Source of the DNA: DATCZS01 sp036525795
GTDB lineage: Bacteria > Actinomycetota > Acidimicrobiia > Spongiisociales > ZC4RG35
DNA length: 10,461 nt
Reading direction: 5' to 3'
Assembly: GCA_036525795.1 (NCBI GenBank)
Contig: DATCZS010000050.1
Span: forward strand, 1-10,461
The position numbers and the translations under genes were made by a program. Every line of letters starts with the position of its first letter. Positions within the stretch are counted from its first letter, which is position 1. Shown piece by piece: positions 8,046 through 10,461 of this stretch. Under the pieces are notes generated by a model. It saw nothing but the letters and a program-made list of their open reading frames with translations. It was not told the DNA's origin and ran no database searches.

Positions 8046-8062
8046 CTGCCAAGGAGCCGCAC

Positions 8063-9244
8063 ATGTCTGATCACAAGCTGGTCCAGCGAGCATTCACCGC
8101 GATCCTGAATCACTTCGTGAGGTTCGGCAGGGCCCCTCACTACGCCGAGCTCGCCGATGTCCTCGACATCGGCCTCGAGGACGCACGCGAACTGCAACGC
8201 GCTGCTGCCGGGGCCGCACCGATCGCAGGATATTGGCTCGCCCAGGACACAGACTTCATCGAGTCTTGGGCCCCGTTCAGCAACGTGCCCACTCATCACC
8301 AGATCAGCGTGGACGGAAAGCCCGGCTGGTACGGCCAGTGAGGCATGGAGTCGCTGGCCGTGCGCTGGCTCTTCCCTGGCAGTGAGATCGTCATCGACTC
8401 GCGCTGTCTCGACTGCGGGAAACTGGTTCACGTCCGCATGCGAGACGACGAACTGCTCGAGGTGACACCCGAATCTGCAGTCGGCTACATGCCGTCGCCA
8501 TTTGCACGCTCTCGAGCTGGTTCTGGGGCGTTCAACTGAAGCCGGATGAACCTCTTCCGGTCGGAAGAACACGTGAAACGGTGGCCCCTCCACTTCCAGG
8601 CGGCTGACGAGTATGTCATGTCAGTGGCCGACTGGGCTGAGGTGTTCAGCGCCTCGATGTTCCGAAATCGGCTCGACCCCGACTACTTCGAACGGTCCCA
8701 GCAGTACCTCGAGGACTACCACCAGGCTCTCCGCATCAAGGGCAAGGCCGTTCCCTCCCCCGACCGCGTTCTCTTGACCGTCATGTTCACCGACATCGTC
8801 GATTCGACTCGACAGGCGGTCGCCCTGGGCGACGAAACGTGGCGAGCGCTGCTCACCCGCCACGACGAGATCACCCGGAGCCAGCTCCAGCATTTCGGAG
8901 GCACGGAGGTGAAACACACCGGGGACGGGTTCCTCTCGAGCTTCGCCAGCCCCGCTCGAGCCATTCGCGCCGCCGCCGCCATCCGGGATGCAGCTGCCGA
9001 CATCGGCTTGCAGGTCCGGATCGGGATCCACGCCGGAGAGTGCGAGCTGCGGGGAAGCGACCTCAGCGGTGTCGGCGTCCACATCGGGTCCCGTGTCATG
9101 GCAGCGGCAAACCCCGGTGAGATCCTCGCCACCCAGACCGTCGTTACCGCCGTGACCGGATCCGGGATCGACTTCGTGGACAGAGGCGTTCACGAGTTCA
9201 AAGGCGTCCCCGGCACATGGACTCTCCACTCAGCCGCCGTGTGA
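8063..9244 (+). CDS. Candidate double-selenocysteine MerB-like organometal lyase fused to a class III adenylate/guanylate cyclase domain
   Basis: One frame of 394 codons has two in-frame TGAs, at codons 93 and 159, before the terminal TGA. Read through, it gives a 393-residue protein. Residues 1-60 resemble the MerB helical/winged-helix N-terminus. Residues about 75-200 resemble the MerB core: WYGQ-(93)-GME, then a CxxC at Cys115/Cys118, then FN-(159)-SRMNLFRSEEH. The TGAs match MerB catalytic Cys96 and Cys159 (63 apart there, 66 here), and Glu96 stands where MerB has Asp99. Residues about 232-390 are a class III cyclase with metal ligands Asp244 (FTDIVDST) and Asp288 (TGDGF), adenine-type specificity residues Lys284 and Asp333, and Arg344; the usual transition-state Asn is His340. 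ATG 8063 follows AAGGAG by 6 nt; no good ribosome site precedes the later ATGs. It may cleave or sense an organometal and signal by cyclic nucleotide. The alternative is a nonsense-mutated pseudogene. Confidence 0.78.
8339..8341 (+). other. In-frame TGA at codon 93, candidate selenocysteine (MerB Cys96 position)
   Basis: The codons run W-Y-G-Q-TGA-G-M-E, and in MerB the matching stretch is Y-A-W-C96-A-L-D99. The reading frame and family similarity continue on both sides without any indel. A single stop exactly at the nucleophilic Cys position is the pattern expected for Cys-to-selenocysteine replacement. Confidence 0.72.
8347..8375 (+). promoter_or_regulatory. Possible weak SECIS-like hairpin after the first in-frame TGA
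   Basis: An upper stem (8356-8359 with 8367-8370, one G-U pair) carries a 7-nt loop starting with G, 19-25 nt after the TGA. A lower stem (8347-8350 with 8372-8375) sits below an uneven internal loop. Distance and the leading G fit the bacterial SECIS pattern, but pairing is modest and other folds are possible, including one pairing GAG with CTC. Confidence 0.35.
8537..8539 (+). other. In-frame TGA at codon 159, candidate selenocysteine (MerB Cys159 region)
   Basis: The codons run G-A-F-N-TGA-S-R-M-N-L-F-R-S-E-E-H. MerB has F-C158-C159-H-V-H-F-F-A-S in the matching place. Depending on a one-residue gap the TGA aligns with Cys159 (catalytic) or its neighbour Cys158. The downstream LFRSEEH stretch continues the MerB-like domain in frame. 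Confidence 0.72.
8553..8568 (+). promoter_or_regulatory. SECIS-like stem-loop after the second in-frame TGA
   Basis: TCTTCC (8553-8558) and GGAAGA (8563-8568) form a perfect 6-bp stem capped by the tetraloop GGUC (8559-8562), 20-23 nt after the TGA. The E. coli fdhF SECIS, as I recall it, also presents GGUC at nearly the same distance, and its loop G and U contact SelB. The stem lacks the bulged U known in E. coli. The same bases also encode the conserved FRSEE, so part of the pairing is constrained by protein. Confidence 0.65.
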
Positions 9245-9495
9245 CCGTCCAAACATCCGCGACCAAAGCACGTGGGATACACCGATGCTCGTGGATGAAG
9301 AGAGGCGTCATCGGGCCTGACGCGACCAAGGACGAATTCGAGGACGAGACCCCGGGTGGGCACCCCGAAGATGGAAACGGCTGACGCGGTACACGATCGA
9401 CGCATCTCCCGGATCTGGCGGAGGGGACCGACCACCCACGCCTGGCACCGGAGAACGTCGCCTGCACGAACAGGTGAGGAGGTCGAAGGGCCTGT
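9245..9495. other. Gap between convergent genes, no gene seen
   Basis: These 251 bp separate the ends of the MerB-cyclase and GH3 genes. Short frames overlap it but show no family feature. A small GC repeat (GGGT/ACCC near 9354-9365) is the only hairpin noticed and is too weak to call a terminator. Confidence 0.5.
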
Positions 9496-10461
9496 CTATG
9501 ACGAGGCCACCAGGCCGAACCCGTAGGGGAAGAGAGGATCACCGGCGTCATCGCCCTGACCGACAGGAACCTGGGCCATGCTCCGCGGCCAGGTGTATGG
9601 GAGTGTGCCGGTGAACGGCTCCAGGCCGAACAGGACGTCGGCGACGCCTTGCCCCTCGGTGCCGGGAAGCCACGCCGCCACCAGGGCATCCCAGTCGTCG
9701 ACCAGGTCGGTCACGACGAGGGGCCTTCCCGAGACAATGACGACTGCGAGCCGATCGCAACGAGATCTCATCCGTTCGAGCAACCGCCGTTCGTTGTCTG
9801 CGATGGTGGGTTCGCCGTCGTCACCACGACCTTCGGCGTACGGGCGCTCCCCCACCACGGCCAGACACACGGCGGCCGGGTCCGGCACACCATCGTCGAA
9901 CCGGCCGGCCCGTTCGTAGATGACGTCGGTGCCCGCGGAGACGGTGTGACGGATCGCGTCGAGGATGGAAGTCCCCTCGGTGATGTCCCCGACGCCACCC
10001 TGCCACGCCACCGTCCACCCTCCCGACTGAATGCCGACATCGTCGGCCGGTTCACCCCCGACCAGCAGCACCGGGAGTTCGGTGGAGAAGGGCAGCAGCC
10101 CGTCTTCGTTCTTCAGCAGGACCTGCGACTTGGCCACCGCCTGCCGGGCGACGTCCCGGTGCTCGGCTGATCCGACTTCGGGCAGCAATCCGTCGTCGCC
10201 GAATGGACGTTCGAACAGCCCCAGCTCGAACTTGGCCGTGAGGATCCGACGGACCGCGTCGTCGATGCGCTCGATGGGCACCGCTCCGCTTTGGACTGCT
10301 TCGGTCAGAGTGTCGATGAAGCGGTGGTAGTCGCCCGGCACCATGTTCATGTCGATGCCTGCGTTGATGGCGCGCTCCACCGCCTCTGAGTAGTCGTCCG
10401 AGATCTGGTCGATGGCCTCCCAGTCGGACACGATGAACCCGCGGAACCCGAGCTCGCCCTT
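9496..10461 (-). CDS. Family 3 glycoside hydrolase (beta-glucosidase / exo-beta-glucanase type), C-terminal part
   Basis: The 5' end lies outside the window; 321 residues are visible. The fragment opens in GFRGFIVSDWEAI, which holds the GH3 nucleophile Asp (visible residue 13) at the end of the barrel domain. After KSQVLLKNEDGLLPF comes the second alpha/beta domain. SGGWTVAWQG, GERPYAEGRGD (with the probable acid/base Glu near visible residue 210), VSGRPLVV, DALVAAWLPGTEGQGVADVLFG and PLFPYGFGL match the barley ExoI / bacterial ExoP group, which releases glucose from beta-glucans and cello-oligosaccharides. The stop is TAG at 9496-9498. It converges on the MerB-cyclase gene with a gap of about 250 bp. 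Signal peptide and exact substrate cannot be judged from this part. Confidence 0.9.
   Translation of the reverse strand, partial: KGELGFRGFIVSDWEAIDQISDDYSEAVERAINAGIDMNMVPGDYHRFIDTLTEAVQSGAVPIERIDDAVRRILTAKFELGLFERPFGDDGLLPEVGSAEHRDVARQAVAKSQVLLKNEDGLLPFSTELPVLLVGGEPADDVGIQSGGWTVAWQGGVGDITEGTSILDAIRHTVSAGTDVIYERAGRFDDGVPDPAAVCLAVVGERPYAEGRGDDGEPTIADNERRLLERMRSRCDRLAVVIVSGRPLVVTDLVDDWDALVAAWLPGTEGQGVADVLFGLEPFTGTLPYTWPRSMAQVPVGQGDDAGDPLFPYGFGLVASS

Larger units (their letters stand above)
7468..8062. other. Intergenic region of about 595 bp without a convincing gene
   Basis: Several overlapping frames are open on both strands, but none has a family motif together with a ribosome site. The most protein-like piece is a 40-residue tail starting at ATG 7864 (plus strand), without a nearby Shine-Dalgarno. 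Other contents are the hairpins at 7474-7522, a GC-rich hairpin CCCCGC/GCGGGG at 7952-7971, a short direct repeat tccatggggt (two copies within about 7687-7716) and the inverted repeat just before the next gene. I saw no tRNA, known riboswitch core or transposon end. It may be a long regulatory leader or a decayed gene. Confidence 0.5.

Noticed and set aside
8345..8539. A separate 64-residue gene between two stops
   Set aside because: It has no ribosome site, shares frame with both neighbours, and its sequence is the middle of a MerB-like domain (CxxC region), so it is better read as part of one recoded gene.
8339..8539. TGA read as tryptophan (alternative genetic code)
   Set aside because: Four genes here (ydcT, ydcS, ydcU, ydcV) and patD end properly at TGA, and Trp is written TGG throughout, so a general code change does not fit.
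8546..9244. A stand-alone cyclase gene starting at ATG 8546
   Set aside because: The start falls inside the MerB-like LFRSEEH region and lacks a good Shine-Dalgarno; about 70 residues before the cyclase domain belong to the upstream domain.
1..10461. tRNA-Sec (selC), other sel genes, CRISPR arrays or insertion sequences
   Set aside because: I looked for a long-armed tRNA with a T-loop sequence, for repeat-spacer patterns and for transposase motifs and saw none; the selenocysteine machinery, if present, is outside this window.

Overview
The window is GC-rich DNA with compact operons, GTG/ATG starts and purine-rich Shine-Dalgarno sites. Its class III cyclase domain is of a kind common in Actinobacteria. 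This suggests an actinobacterium, possibly of the Acidimicrobiia; that placement is inference from style and protein similarity, not a marker gene.

Positions 222-5717 (minus strand) hold a five-gene operon whose proteins resemble, motif by motif, the Escherichia coli YdcSTUV-PatD set: ABC ATPase (ydcT), substrate-binding lipoprotein (ydcS), two membrane permeases (ydcU, ydcV) and gamma-aminobutyraldehyde dehydrogenase (patD). Together they would import putrescine or a related polyamine and oxidise the derived aminoaldehyde to GABA. The ATPase comes first here, whereas in E. coli the binding protein does. A perfect 14-bp hairpin and a 13-bp tandem repeat separate ydcS from ydcU and probably set the ratio of binding protein to permease.

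Positions 6043-7467 (plus strand, divergent from the operon) encode a two-nucleotide-site flavoprotein of unknown substrate. A gap of about 600 bp without a convincing gene follows.

Positions 8063-9244 (plus strand) are the highlight. A simple ORF call gives three pieces (92, 64 and 232 residues), but all lie in one frame and are separated only by two in-frame TGA codons. Read through, they make one 393-residue protein: an alkylmercury lyase (MerB)-like domain fused to a class III adenylate/guanylate cyclase domain. The TGAs fall at codons 93 and 159, where MerB has its catalytic Cys96 and Cys159. The second TGA is followed by a 6-bp perfect stem with a GGUC loop 20-23 nt downstream, close in sequence and spacing to the E. 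coli fdhF SECIS. I read this as a double-selenocysteine MerB-cyclase fusion, probably an organometal lyase or sensor.

Positions 9496-10461 (minus strand) are the C-terminal part of a family 3 glycoside hydrolase whose start lies outside the window. The first 221 bases hold at most the tail of a plus-strand gene and a weak hairpin.
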